Positions 1 through 8,735 of a stretch of 64,000 bases of DNA are shown here, piece by piece. The translations under genes were made by a program, and so were the position numbers. The notes beneath the pieces were generated by a model, which did not search any database, had not been told where the DNA came from, and saw only the letters and a program-made list of their open reading frames with translations. Positions within the stretch are counted from its first letter, which is position 1. The number at the start of each line of letters is the position of its first letter. Source of the stretch: Nitratidesulfovibrio sp. (GTDB lineage Bacteria; Desulfobacterota; Desulfovibrionia; Desulfovibrionales; Desulfovibrionaceae); the NCBI RefSeq assembly GCF_040373385.1, contig NZ_JBDXXH010000002.1, positions 1 through 64,000 on the forward strand. Reading direction: 5' to 3'.

Positions 1-70
1 ACCTTTTGGAAAAGGTTTCCTCCCCCGCCCCGAACCCCACCCCCTCCATCCAAAACTTTTCAATTGGGTG
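1..70 (+). repeat. Intergenic repeat, tail-type copy
   Basis: GC-rich pyrimidine stretch ending in AAAACTTTTCAATTGGG at 52-68. The same ending occurs at about 13127-13143 and 23097-23113, and an inverted relative lies at 144-200. No coding potential is evident. It probably belongs to the 3' flank of a gene lying left of the window. Confidence 0.6.
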
Positions 71-78
71 GTGAAAGT

Positions 79-118
79 AACTCGATACGGAGTGGCTGAA
101 TCAGATTCATATCGAGTT
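79..118. repeat. Nested inverted repeat
   Basis: Outer arms AACTCGATA (79-87) and TATCGAGTT (110-118) are perfect complements. Inside them TGAATC-A-GATTCA (97-109) forms a second palindrome. The element sits between two oppositely oriented copies of the tail-type repeat. No U-tract follows, so it is not an obvious terminator. Its function is unknown. Confidence 0.6.
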
Positions 119-143
119 AACGGGGGTTATCCCTTTATGATTC

Positions 144-200
144 ATCCCCACAATTGAAAAGTTTGCGGGGATGGGGTCCGGGGAAGGGGGGCTTTCCAAA
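144..200 (-). repeat. Intergenic repeat, inverted tail-type copy
   Basis: Read on the minus strand this gives CTTTGGAAAG, a C-rich tract, CCCCGGACCCCATCCCC and then AAACTTTTCAATTG. It closely parallels the copy at 1-70 but points the other way, so the two copies face each other across the 79-118 hairpin. Confidence 0.55.
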
Positions 201-213
201 GCCCCCCTTCCCC
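180..213 (-). terminator. Strong hairpin downstream of trmFO
   Basis: The arms GGGGAAGGGGGGCTTT (180-195) and AAAGCCCCCCTTCCCC (198-213) are perfectly complementary over 16 bp with a 2-nt loop. It lies about 20 bp beyond the trmFO stop codon on the minus strand. There is no U-tract, so it may act as a 3'-end stabiliser or a weak terminator. Confidence 0.5.
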
Positions 214-232
214 GGTTCGTCTTTTACGTATC

Positions 233-1576
233 CTATTCCGCCTTCTCCAACTCCGGCACACCTTCCATCCATGCGGCAAAGCTGGCGCGGGCACGTTCGG
301 CGTACAGGGCCTTGCGGTCGCGTTTTTTGGCGCGCTGGGTGAGTTCGGGCATCAGGCCGAAGTTGACGTTGGAGGGCTGGAAGTTCTTGGCGGGGGTGCG
401 CAGGTGCTGGAGCAGCGCGCCGAGGGCGGTGTCCACAGGGGGCTGGGGCAGGTCGCGGCCCAGGGCGCGGGCGGCCAGCACCATGCCCAGCCACAGGCCG
501 CAGGCGGCGGATTCCACGTAGCCTTCCACGCCGGTGATCTGCCCGGCAAGGTGCACGTGGCGGTGGGGGCGCAGGGACAGGTCGTCGCCAAGCACCAGGG
601 GCGCGTTGACGTAGGTGTTGCGGTGCATGGAGCCGTGGCGCACGAATTCGGCGTTGGCAAGGCCGGGGATCATGCGGAACACGCGTTCCTGCTCGCCGTA
701 CTTCAGCTTGGTCTGGCAGCCCACCAGATTGTAGGCGGTGCGATTCAGGTTTTCGGCGCGCAGTTGCACGATGGCGTAGGGCCGCTGGCCGGTGCGCGGG
801 TCGGTGAAGCCCACGGGCTTGAACGGCCCGAAGACCAGGGTGCGTTCGCCGCGTTCGGCCAGGGCCTCGATGGGCATGCAGCCTTCGAAGTGGATTTCCT
901 TCTCGAAATCGTGGGTGGGGGCCTTTTCGGCGGCCAGCAGGGCGGCGTGGAAGGCTTCGTACTCCTCGCGGTTCATGGGGCAGTTCAGGTAGTCGCCCTC
1001 GCCTTCGTCGTAGCGCGACCCCTGAAAGGCGATGGAGGTGTCTATGGATTCGGCGGCAATGATGGGCGCGATGGCGTCGTAGAAATACAGGTGGCGCGAG
1101 CCGACCACCTCGGCCAGCGATGCGGCCAGCGGTTCGCTGGCCAGCGGCCCGGCGGCCACCACGGCCACGTCGGCGGCGGTCAGTTCCGGCGCGTGGATGG
1201 ATGAAATCTCGCGGCGCACCACGGTGATGTTCGGTTCCGCCTCCATGGCCTCTGTCATGCGCCGGGCGAACAGTTCGCGGTCCACCGCAAGGGCCTTGCC
1301 CGCAGGCACGCGGGTGGCCTCGGCCACCTGCATGACCAGGCTGTCCAGTTCGCGCATCTCCTGCTTCAGCAGCCCCACGCCGGATGCGATGTCATCCGAA
1401 CGCAAAGAATTGGAACACACCAGTTCGGCAAGGTCCGGGCTGGTGTGGGCCGGGGAATATGCCTGGGGCTTCATTTCGTACAGGGTGACGGCAACCCCGG
1501 CGCGGGCGAGCCTGCGGGCGCATTCGCAGCCTGCAAGGCCCCCACCGGCGATGGCGGCGGTGACGAGAGCGGTCAA
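233..1576 (-). CDS. trmFO: Methylenetetrahydrofolate-tRNA-(uracil-5-)-methyltransferase TrmFO
   Basis: Folate- and FAD-dependent enzyme that makes ribothymidine at position 54 of tRNA in the cytoplasm. The 447-residue length is typical. The N-terminus carries the FAD-binding Rossmann motif (GGGLAGCECA, residues 11-20). Two conserved cysteines are visible: C54 in LVCSNSLRSDD and C233 in FEGCMPIE, matching the catalytic pair known for the family. The start is TTG, chosen because GGAGG lies 5 nt upstream and the FAD motif follows directly. It is transcribed alone toward the left end. Assignment is firm. Confidence 0.95.
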   Translation of the reverse strand: MTALVTAAIAGGGLAGCECARRLARAGVAVTLYEMKPQAYSPAHTSPDLAELVCSNSLRSDDIASGVGLLKQEMRELDSLVMQVAEATRVPAGKALAVDRELFARRMTEAMEAEPNITVVRREISSIHAPELTAADVAVVAAGPLASEPLAASLAEVVGSRHLYFYDAIAPIIAAESIDTSIAFQGSRYDEGEGDYLNCPMNREEYEAFHAALLAAEKAPTHDFEKEIHFEGCMPIEALAERGERTLVFGPFKPVGFTDPRTGQRPYAIVQLRAENLNRTAYNLVGCQTKLKYGEQERVFRMIPGLANAEFVRHGSMHRNTYVNAPLVLGDDLSLRPHRHVHLAGQITGVEGYVESAACGLWLGMVLAARALGRDLPQPPVDTALGALLQHLRTPAKNFQPSNVNFGLMPELTQRAKKRDRKALYAERARASFAAWMEGVPELEKAE

Positions 1577-1795
1577 GATGTCCTCCGGAAGGGCTGGGCG
1601 GATGGGATGAAAACGGCCTGCGGCGCGGCGGGCGCGCCAAGCCTGCGGGTGAGGTAGGGCATTTCCGCCCGTCAGGCAAGCGGGGCAGGGCAGGATCAGG
1701 GATAGGATGTGGCGAGGGCGGGGGCGCGCTGCGGGCGGATGGGTGCGGCAACGGGGGGGGGGAGTGGCGAGCGGGCGCGGAGCGGTGCCACGGCG

Positions 1796-2908
1796 TCACT
1801 GCCCCGCTGGTTGCCCCCCGGCCAGACGGTGCATTTCGCGGTGCAGGGTGTCCACCAGCCCGGCGGCCCGCGTGGCGGCCAGCCCTTTGTCGAAGGCAGC
1901 GCGCAGGGCCGCATGGTCTGGCCGTGCGCGAGAGAAGCACACGTGCAGGTCGCGTTCGCCCAGGATGGGGTCGAATTCGGCAACGCTGGAGGTCTGGGCG
2001 GGCAGGTCGCGCCGCAGCAGGAAGCGCACCACGTTGCGGTCGGCGGCCATGGCGTCGATGCGCCCGGCCAGCAGTTTGCGGATGTTGGCCAGTTCGTCGT
2101 TGGCGGGTTCCTTGCGCAGGAAGGTGGCGGCGTCGAAGGCATCGGTGTGCACGTAGCCGCGCACCACGCCGATGCGCAGCCCGGCCAGTTCGCGCAGGTC
2201 GTTCCAGTGCCGCTCATTGCCCGCCACCCCCAGAAGCACCAGGGTGCCGCCGGGAAACGGGGCGGAAAAGTCGCAGTCGACCTCGCGTTCGACGGTGCGG
2301 TATTCCGGGGCGATGGCGGCCACCTTGCCTTCCCGCAACTGGGCCACGGCCCGCGACCACGGCATGAATTCGAACCGCGCCGCCACTCCGCCCGATGCCA
2401 GTGCGGCCCGGATGACCTGCACGGCATAGCCGCCGTGGGGCAGGTAGCGCTCCACATAGGGGGGCCAGTCCAGGGTGGCGATGACGATGATGTCGGCAGT
2501 GTCAGTGTCGCCTTTGCGAGGGTGGGCAGGGGATGCGGTGGAACGGGGTTCGCTGCGGTGCGCGGGAGGTGCCCCGGCAGGCGGGGGGAGAGATTTTGCG
2601 GGTACGGCGGTACCGTCGGACATCGGTACCGCCTGGCTTGGCCGGGGCTGGTCTGGTTGGTACTGGTCTGGTTGGGGCTGGTCTGGTTGGGGCTGGCTTG
2701 GCCGGGGCTGGTCTGGCCGGGATTGCCCCGGTTGGGCCAGTGCCGACGGCGGGGCGATGGTGCCCGGTTCCGGCAGACCTGCCAGCACCGTCAGTCCGGC
2801 CAGCACGCACGGCGCCACCAGCCGCGCCGCCTGGCGCAGGACGGTCGGCGCCGCCGCCCGCATCCGGTGGGGGATGCAGGCGGCGCGCCCTATGCGCGGG
2901 CGCGTCAC
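1796..2908 (-). CDS. Periplasmic solute-binding protein (family 3-like) with a repetitive Pro/Gln linker
   Basis: A 370-residue protein. Residues 1-57 look like a long, Arg-rich signal region with a hydrophobic core (about 28-46). Residues about 60-95 are a Q-P-D-Q/P-S-Q low-complexity linker encoded by a 15-bp tandem repeat. Residues about 138-365 resemble family 3 extracellular solute-binding domains (IIVIATLDWPPYVERYLP, then GVVRGYVHTDAFD). No transporter genes adjoin it, so it may be a sensor or orphan binding protein and the ligand is unknown. The start is GTG with AGGAAG 6 nt upstream. It begins 9 nt after the glycogen phosphorylase stop, suggesting co-transcription. Confidence 0.75.
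   Translation of the reverse strand: MTRPRIGRAACIPHRMRAAAPTVLRQAARLVAPCVLAGLTVLAGLPEPGTIAPPSALAQPGQSRPDQPRPSQPQPDQPQPDQYQPDQPRPSQAVPMSDGTAVPAKSLPPPAGAPPAHRSEPRSTASPAHPRKGDTDTADIIVIATLDWPPYVERYLPHGGYAVQVIRAALASGGVAARFEFMPWSRAVAQLREGKVAAIAPEYRTVEREVDCDFSAPFPGGTLVLLGVAGNERHWNDLRELAGLRIGVVRGYVHTDAFDAATFLRKEPANDELANIRKLLAGRIDAMAADRNVVRFLLRRDLPAQTSSVAEFDPILGERDLHVCFSRARPDHAALRAAFDKGLAATRAAGLVDTLHREMHRLAGGQPAGQ
2633..2745 (-). repeat. 15-bp tandem repeat inside the solute-binding protein gene
   Basis: Imperfect tandem copies of a 15-bp unit resembling GGGGCTGGTCTGGTT on the plus strand. On the minus strand they encode PDQPQ-like pentapeptides between the signal region and the binding domain. Copy number could vary between strains. 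Confidence 0.7.
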
Positions 2909-2917
2909 GCGGGCTTC

Positions 2918-5488
2918 CTATGCGGGCGCGGCCCAGCGGATGAGGCCCAGCGAGTGCGGATCCGCCAGCAGCGGGTGCACCGGGGCGGCCCGCACGGTAA
3001 AGCCGAAGCGCCCGGCCTCTGCCGGGCGGGTGCTGCCGCCGAAGGTCTGCCAGCCGTCGCGCCGTTCGCCCTCGGGGGTCATGACGGTCAACTGGCGCTG
3101 GGCAAAGGAGCCGTCCTGCCCCAGCGGCCCGGCGTACAACTGGACGAGCACATGCTCCGCCGCGATGTCGTCGAGATACAGTTCCGCCTCCACCCGCAAC
3201 GAATCGCCCACATGCAGGGTGTCCTCCACCCGGCTGCGCACGTTGCGTATCTGCACCGCGCTCCACTTGGTCATCATTTCCATGCGCCATTCGGAAAGTT
3301 CGCGCGCCGGGACAAAGCCGTCGCGCGCGAGGCGCATGTAGTAGCCGTGGGCCGGGGAATAGGCCGTGCCCAGATAGTCCAGCACCATGCGGTGCGAATT
3401 GTAGCGGGGGGCCAGTTCCTTCAGGGCGGCCTTCATGCGGCGGATCCACGAGCGGGGCAGGCCGCCCCGGCCTCGATCGTAGAATTCCGGGATGATGTCG
3501 TTTTCCAGGATGTTGTAGAGGGTCTGCATCTCCACGAAGTCCTGGTAGTCCGGGTCGTCGTATTCCTCGCCCTTGCCGATGGCCCAGCCCAGGCTGTTGT
3601 CCGGCCTGTAGGCCTCGTCCCACCAGCCGTCCAGCGTGGAAAACTGCACCACGCCGTTGAGCATGGCCTTCATGCCGCTGGTGCCGCAGGCCTCCAGCGG
3701 GCGGCGGGGATTGTTCAGCCACACGTCGCAGCCCGTGACCAGGTACGAGGCCACCTCCATGTCGTAGTCCTCGAGAAAGACCACGCTCATGTTCGCGCCC
3801 TGCGAACGGCTGAAGGCGATCAGATCCTTGATCAGCTGCTTGCCGTCCTGGTCCTGGGGGTGCGCCTTGCCCGCGATGATGAACTGCACCGGGCGTTCGC
3901 GGTCACCCAGGATGCGTTCCAGCCGCACGCGGTCCTGCAACAGCAGGTTGGCGCGCTTGTACGTGGCGAAACGCCGGGCAAAGCCGATGGTCAGGGCCTC
4001 GGGGTTCAGCACCTCTTCGGCGGCTTGCAGATCCTGCCGCCGCGCGCCCTGCGCGGCCAGCTGGCGGCGCAGCCGCTCGCGCACGAAATCCACCAGCCGG
4101 GCACGCAACCGTTCGTGGGTGCGCCAGAATTCGGCGTCGGAAATGGTGTCCACCTGGCTCCAGGCGCGGGCGCAGTCCGGGTCCTCGCGCCAGTTGGAGC
4201 CAAGGTACCGATCGTACAGCATGCCGATGTCCTGGGCCACCCAGGTGGGCGCGTGCACCCCGTTGGTCAGCGCGCCGATGGGCACATCCTCCATGGGGAA
4301 CTGGTGCCACACCTGTTTCCACATGTTGCGCGAAACACGGCCATGCAGGGTGGAAACGCCGTTGTTGGCGCGTGACAGGCGCAGGGCCAGCACGGTCATG
4401 CAGAAGGGTTCGGCGTCGTCGTGGGGGGCTTCTCGCCCAAGGGCCATGAACACCTTGAAGGCCAGCCCCATGTCGCGGGCGTAGGATTCGAAGTAGCGGT
4501 GCATCAGGTCCGGCGCGAAGCGGTCGTTGCCTGCGGGCACCGGGGTGTGCGTGGTGAAGATGGAACCGGACGCGGCCACCTCGGTTGCGGCCTCGAAGGG
4601 CAGGCCGTGCTCCTTCATGAACAGCCGCACCCGCTCAAGCCCGGCAAAGGCGGAATGCCCCTCGTTCATGTGGATGACCTTGGGGTCGATGCCCAGCACC
4701 TTCAGTGCCTTGATGCCGCCGATGCCCAGCAGGATTTCCTGCCACAGGCGCATTTCGATGTTGCCGCCGTACAGCCGTTCGGTGATCTGGCGAAAATCGG
4801 GCGGGTTTTCCGGCAGGTTGGTGTCCAGCAGGTACAGGGTCACCCGGCCCACGGCCACCTGCCAGATGCGCGCCGCAAGGGGCCGGTCGCCCACGTCCAG
4901 CCGCACCACGGCGGGCTGTCCGTCGGGCGTCAGGGCCGGACGCATGGGCATCTGCTCGAAGTCGTAGACGGGGTAGCGTTCCTGCTGCCAGCCGTCGGGG
5001 GTCATGTACTGGCGGAAATACCCCTGTTGATAGGCGATGCCCACGCCCACCAGCGGCACGTTGAGGTCGCTGGCCGACTTCAGGTGGTCGCCCGCCAGGA
5101 TGCCGAGGCCGCCGGAATAGATGGGCAGGCACAGGGCCAGGCCGAATTCCAGGCTGAAATAGGCCACGGCGGGGGTGCCGGGGGCCACGCCCTCGAACCT
5201 GTGGGGCGACGGCCTGCCCACGTATTGGCGTAGTTGCGTCACGGCGTCGGACAGCCGTTCCTTGAAGAACGCATCGCGAGAGAGTTCTTCAAGGGTGCGC
5301 TGGGGAACGTGGTTCAGGAACCATACCGGGTTGCGGTAGCTTTCCTGCCACAGGCGCTGGTCCATCTGTGAGAAGATGGTCTCCATGTCGTTGTTCCACG
5401 AGAACCAGAGGTTGTAGGCCAGTTCCCACAGTCCTTCCAGCCCTTCGGGCAACTTGGGGATGACGCTGAAGACCTTGAGTGGCTGCAT
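2918..5488 (-). CDS. glgP: Alpha-glucan (glycogen/maltodextrin) phosphorylase
   Basis: GT35 family enzyme releasing glucose-1-phosphate from alpha-1,4-glucans using pyridoxal phosphate. At 856 residues it matches the shorter 'alpha-glucan family phosphorylase' subgroup. It has the subgroup's N-terminal extension (VFSVIPKLPEGLEGLWELA, where DUF3417 begins) followed by the phosphorylase fold. The PLP-lysine motif GTSGMKAMLNG is near residue 600, and HMNEGHSAF and NGVHAPTW are also conserved. ATG start preceded by GGGAGGTA. The solute-binding protein gene follows 9 nt downstream. It is divergent from dut. Confidence 0.93.
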   Translation of the reverse strand: MQPLKVFSVIPKLPEGLEGLWELAYNLWFSWNNDMETIFSQMDQRLWQESYRNPVWFLNHVPQRTLEELSRDAFFKERLSDAVTQLRQYVGRPSPHRFEGVAPGTPAVAYFSLEFGLALCLPIYSGGLGILAGDHLKSASDLNVPLVGVGIAYQQGYFRQYMTPDGWQQERYPVYDFEQMPMRPALTPDGQPAVVRLDVGDRPLAARIWQVAVGRVTLYLLDTNLPENPPDFRQITERLYGGNIEMRLWQEILLGIGGIKALKVLGIDPKVIHMNEGHSAFAGLERVRLFMKEHGLPFEAATEVAASGSIFTTHTPVPAGNDRFAPDLMHRYFESYARDMGLAFKVFMALGREAPHDDAEPFCMTVLALRLSRANNGVSTLHGRVSRNMWKQVWHQFPMEDVPIGALTNGVHAPTWVAQDIGMLYDRYLGSNWREDPDCARAWSQVDTISDAEFWRTHERLRARLVDFVRERLRRQLAAQGARRQDLQAAEEVLNPEALTIGFARRFATYKRANLLLQDRVRLERILGDRERPVQFIIAGKAHPQDQDGKQLIKDLIAFSRSQGANMSVVFLEDYDMEVASYLVTGCDVWLNNPRRPLEACGTSGMKAMLNGVVQFSTLDGWWDEAYRPDNSLGWAIGKGEEYDDPDYQDFVEMQTLYNILENDIIPEFYDRGRGGLPRSWIRRMKAALKELAPRYNSHRMVLDYLGTAYSPAHGYYMRLARDGFVPARELSEWRMEMMTKWSAVQIRNVRSRVEDTLHVGDSLRVEAELYLDDIAAEHVLVQLYAGPLGQDGSFAQRQLTVMTPEGERRDGWQTFGGSTRPAEAGRFGFTVRAAPVHPLLADPHSLGLIRWAAPA

Positions 5489-5678
5489 GCTGCGTACCTC
5501 CCGGCGGTGCGGCGTGTGTGCTTTTGACTTGCCTGCGAGAGTGGCATAGGAACAGACGGTCCGGTGGCCCCCCCTGTTTGTCGGCGGGCGGCGTGCCGGA
5601 TGGGTCTGTGGAGTTATGGTATTCTTTCACAGGAGCTTTTTCGTGACAAGTGCAAGCAGCGTTATTGAGGGTACCCCG

Positions 5679-6152
5679 ATGTTGCGCGTGCGGGTACGCT
5701 ACCTGCGCGACGCGCGGGCGCTGTACGCCCTCGGTGACGGCCCCGGCGGCCTCGCCCCGGCCACGCCTTTCGCGGCGGGCATGGATCTGCGCGCCTGCAT
5801 GGACGCGGAAGAGGCGGTCCTGCCTGCCGGTTCACGGCTGGCCATCCCCGCCGGGGTGGCCGTGGAGCCGCTGTCGCCCGGCGCGGCGGGGTTCGTGTAC
5901 TCTCGCAGCGGGCTTGGCACGCGCATGGGGCTTACCGTCAGCCAGGGGGTAGGCGTCATCGACCCCGATTATCGCGGCGAGATCGTGGTCTCGCTGCTGA
6001 ACACCTCTGGCGAGGAACGACGAATTCGCCGTGGCGAGCGCATCGCGCAGCTAGTGTTCCAGCCGTATTTCCACGCCCTCGTCGAAGAGGCGGATGCCCT
6101 TGGCGAGACGGCGCGCGGCGCGGGTGGGTTCGGGCATACCGGCACCCTGTAG
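5679..6152 (+). CDS. dut: Deoxyuridine 5'-triphosphate nucleotidohydrolase (dUTPase)
   Basis: Hydrolyses dUTP to dUMP and pyrophosphate, keeping uracil out of DNA and feeding dTMP synthesis. The 157-residue product has all five trimeric dUTPase motifs: AGMDLRA, an SRSGLGTRMGLT version of the RSGLA motif, GVIDPDYRGEI, RGERIAQLVF and the C-terminal GAGGFGHTG. The start at 5679 was preferred over an in-frame start 63 nt upstream because TTGAGG lies 8 nt before it and the fold begins there. A separate transcription unit divergent from glgP. Confidence 0.95.
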   Translation: MLRVRVRYLRDARALYALGDGPGGLAPATPFAAGMDLRACMDAEEAVLPAGSRLAIPAGVAVEPLSPGAAGFVYSRSGLGTRMGLTVSQGVGVIDPDYRGEIVVSLLNTSGEERRIRRGERIAQLVFQPYFHALVEEADALGETARGAGGFGHTGTL

Positions 6153-6257
6153 GGACTTTTTCCTGGTCGGGAATGCCCCAGGCCTGCGGCACGGATTTTC
6201 CGGCCACCGCACTCCGCCGCATTCGATACATCTTTCCCCCTATTTCGGAGACACGCC

Positions 6258-7466
6258 ATGAGCGAACGGTTCGAAGCGCTGAAAGCGCGCGAGGAATCCC
6301 TGTTGTGCCGCACCTACGGCCGGTACCCCATTTCCGTTGCGCGGGGCCAGGGTTCGCGCCTGTGGGACGTTGACGGTCGCGAATACGTGGACCTTCTGTC
6401 CGGCATCGCGGTGACCTCGCTGGGCCATTGCCACGAGGAACTGGCCGAGGTGGCCGCCGCCCAGGCCCGCAAGCTGGTGCACGTCAGCAACCTTTTCTAT
6501 CAGGAAGAACAGTTGGACCTGGCCGAACGGCTGCTGTCCACCAGCCACTGCACCAAGGCGTTCTTCTGCAATTCCGGCGCGGAAGCCAACGAGGCGGCCA
6601 TCAAGCTGGCCCGGCGCTACATGCAGCGCGTGCAGGGGCGCGAGGCGTACGAAATCATCACCCTGACCGGAGCCTTCCACGGGCGCACCCTGGCCACCGT
6701 GGCCGCCACCGGGCAGGCCAAGTTCCAGGACGGCTTTTTGCCCATGCCGGAAGGGTTCCGGCAGGTTCCGGCGGGCGACATCGAGGCCCTGCGCGCCGCC
6801 ATCGGCCCGCAGACAGCCGGGGTGCTGGTGGAAGTGGTGCAGGGCGAGGGCGGCGTGTGTCCGCTTGACCCCGACTACGCCCGCGCGGTGCAGGCCCTGT
6901 GTCGCGAGACGGGCGTGCTGTTCATGACCGACGAGATCCAGGCGGGCATGTGCCGCACCGGTCGGTTCTGGTCCTTCCAGAACTACGGCCTCACGCCGGA
7001 CATCGTCAGCTGCGCCAAGGCCCTGGCCAACGGCCTGCCCATGGGTGCCATGATGACCACCGACGAGGTGGCCAGGGGCTTTGTGGCGGGCAGCCACGCC
7101 ACTACCTTCGGGGCGGGGGCGCTAGTTTCCGCCGTGGCGGACAAGACCGTGGAAATCATGCTGCGCGACGACCTGGCCGGGCGGGCCGCCACCGAGGGCA
7201 CGCGGATCATGGACCGCTTCCGGGCCATGGGCCAGAAGCTTCCCGGCACCATCGACCACGTGCGCGGTCTTGGCCTGATGATCGGCGTGGTGCTGGCCTT
7301 CCCCGGCAAGGAGGTCTGGCAGGCGCTCATCGACAGGGGGTTCATCTGCAACCTGACCCAGGATTGCGTGCTGCGCCTGTTGCCCGCGCTGACCGTTCCC
7401 CGCGCCGACCTGGATGCCTTTGCCGACGCGCTGGAGGAAATCCTGTCCGCGCGCACGCCCGCATAG
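6258..7466 (+). CDS. argD: Acetylornithine aminotransferase (class III PLP aminotransferase)
   Basis: Converts N-acetylglutamate semialdehyde to N-acetylornithine in arginine synthesis; related enzymes also act in lysine synthesis. The 402-residue length is typical. Landmarks are CNSGAEANEAAIKLAR (PLP phosphate contact), GAFHGRT, VVQGEGGV, the TDEIQAGMCRTG segment with the PLP aspartate, and the Schiff-base lysine in SCAKALANGLP. The substrate is inferred from family similarity, as ornithine or GABA aminotransferases are close relatives. It follows dut by about 100 bp. Confidence 0.88.
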   Translation: MSERFEALKAREESLLCRTYGRYPISVARGQGSRLWDVDGREYVDLLSGIAVTSLGHCHEELAEVAAAQARKLVHVSNLFYQEEQLDLAERLLSTSHCTKAFFCNSGAEANEAAIKLARRYMQRVQGREAYEIITLTGAFHGRTLATVAATGQAKFQDGFLPMPEGFRQVPAGDIEALRAAIGPQTAGVLVEVVQGEGGVCPLDPDYARAVQALCRETGVLFMTDEIQAGMCRTGRFWSFQNYGLTPDIVSCAKALANGLPMGAMMTTDEVARGFVAGSHATTFGAGALVSAVADKTVEIMLRDDLAGRAATEGTRIMDRFRAMGQKLPGTIDHVRGLGLMIGVVLAFPGKEVWQALIDRGFICNLTQDCVLRLLPALTVPRADLDAFADALEEILSARTPA

Positions 7467-7843
7467 GGCAGGCCCAGATGGGGGCGATGCCCCTGCCGCA
7501 CATGCTGCACGACGCCCCGTCGGCTGGTCTTCCGGACCGCCCGGCGGGGCGTTTCGCATGGGATGGGCCGTGCCTTTCGCCGTGCCGCCGGAGGGGGGGA
7601 GGGGCGGCCGATCCGCCCGGTCTGTCCTGTCCGTCCGGTCAGGCTGGTCAGGCTGGCCAGCCCGGCAACTTGCAAGCTCGGCAACCCGCAAGTCCTGCAA
7701 AATAATGGCGTGATCCGGTTGCCGGTCTTAGTATGGGCAGTGAACATGGGAAAACCGTGCGGCAGGACGTGGCCGCGCGGTACATGCATGGCGCGCCCGC
7801 CGCACGGCACGGATGCCCGGCCCGCGCGAAGGAGGGGAGGGGC
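7467..7843. other. Intergenic region between argD and the small repeat protein
   Basis: 377 bp without a supported gene. It holds a hairpin candidate just after argD (7512-7552) and a short run of imperfect direct repeats of CTGGTCAGG type near 7640-7660. A ribosome binding site (GGAGGGGAGGGG) sits at the right edge, just before 7844. Confidence 0.6.
7512..7555 (+). terminator. Candidate terminator after argD
   Basis: ACGCCCCG (7512-7519) pairs with CGGGGCGT (7545-7552), extended inward by CGG/CCG, and TTTC follows. It lies 45 bp past the argD stop. Only a short T-run is present, so confidence is moderate. Confidence 0.5.
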
Positions 7844-8176
7844 ATGAGCGACCTCGGCATATCGTCAACCAGTTTTGGCAGTTCCGGCGCGTGGGACAGC
7901 CAGACCTTTGGGGCTGCGGTGGTGAGCAAGACGCTGGACACCATGAACGGCGTGGCGTCTTCGCCGCTACAGGCGGCCCCCTGGGACAAGCAGACCTTTG
8001 GTGCGGCCGTGGTCGGCAAGACGCTGGACTACATGAACGCGCCGGGGCTGGGGAGCACGGGCAGGACCGGGAATACCGGCTGGTCCGGTTCCATGGGCGC
8101 CGACTACGATTTCCAGAAATCGGTACTGGGGGCGGCCTATTCCGGCGCGGGTACCCTGGTGGACGTGTACGCCTGA
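7844..8176 (+). CDS. Small internally repeated protein of unknown function
   Basis: A 110-residue product. It contains two near-identical copies of a motif W-D-x-Q-T-F-G-A-A-V-V-x-K-T-L-D-x-M-N (about residues 15-33 and 47-65) and perhaps a weaker third (DFQKSVLGAAYS). There is no signal peptide or membrane segment, and it is Ser/Gly-rich. The start at 7844 has a very strong GGAGGGGAGGGG ribosome binding site 3 nt upstream. I do not recognise the family. The V-x-K-T-L-D helix is loosely reminiscent of short YjfB-like putative motility proteins, but this is speculative. It stands alone between argD and the ABC transporter. Confidence 0.7.
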   Translation: MSDLGISSTSFGSSGAWDSQTFGAAVVSKTLDTMNGVASSPLQAAPWDKQTFGAAVVGKTLDYMNAPGLGSTGRTGNTGWSGSMGADYDFQKSVLGAAYSGAGTLVDVYA

Positions 8177-8735
8177 TGATCGCCCCGAGTGGCGCGGCCA
8201 GACAGGGCCTGACCGGTTGCTACACGGCGTCCGCCCGCATGGGGGGGCGCCGTTTCACTTTTGCCTCTGCCGCAAGGTGTTGCGGCCATGCGCCGCAGGG
8301 TGGCGACGGTGCCTGCCGGGCGTGGCGGGCGCTGCGGAACTGGTGGGAGCGCGGAGCGGCGCTTTGATTCCGCAATCCCCCGCAGGTACAGGCTATTTAC
8401 GTTTTTGTTAATGATTTCGCTTGACAGCGCTTCAAACCGTCCGCTACAACTCCGCAACACGCCTGTAGAAACGTGTGGCACTTCCTGCGGTCGATGTGGG
8501 GGCTTTCCCGTATCGGCAGTACGGCTTTCGCGGTGCAGCTGGCAGCGGCGGCGGACAGGGTTTTTTCGCCCGTGCCGCCTTGTCTGGTCGCATCGTGCAA
8601 GAGAGGCCGCCGCTCCGGTCGGGTTCGCACCCGTGCCGGACCAGTGTCCTGCATCAAGGGGCACAATTTCGACAATCTGGTAAAAAGACGGCGGCGGCCC
8701 GCGCCACCGCCGATACAGCTTACGGACGGCCGCGC
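8177..8735. other. Intergenic leader upstream of the amino-acid ABC transporter
   Basis: 559 bp without a convincing gene. It has a GC-rich first half, an AT-rich segment at about 8397-8420, a good promoter at 8421-8450, and then roughly 285 bp of presumed untranslated leader. No known riboswitch is recognised in the leader. Confidence 0.55.
8421..8450 (+). promoter_or_regulatory. Sigma-70-type promoter for the amino-acid ABC transporter operon
   Basis: TTGACA (8421-8426), an 18-bp spacer and TACAAC (8445-8450), directly after an AT-rich stretch. The -35 is a perfect match and the -10 matches four of six. It points into the glnQ-like operon. Confidence 0.6.

Noticed and set aside
1709..4375. 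Long plus-strand open frame (888 codons) opposite the glycogen phosphorylase and binding-protein genes
   Set aside because: It is His/Gly/Val-rich shadow translation of GC-rich minus-strand genes, with no ribosome binding site and no recognisable motif.
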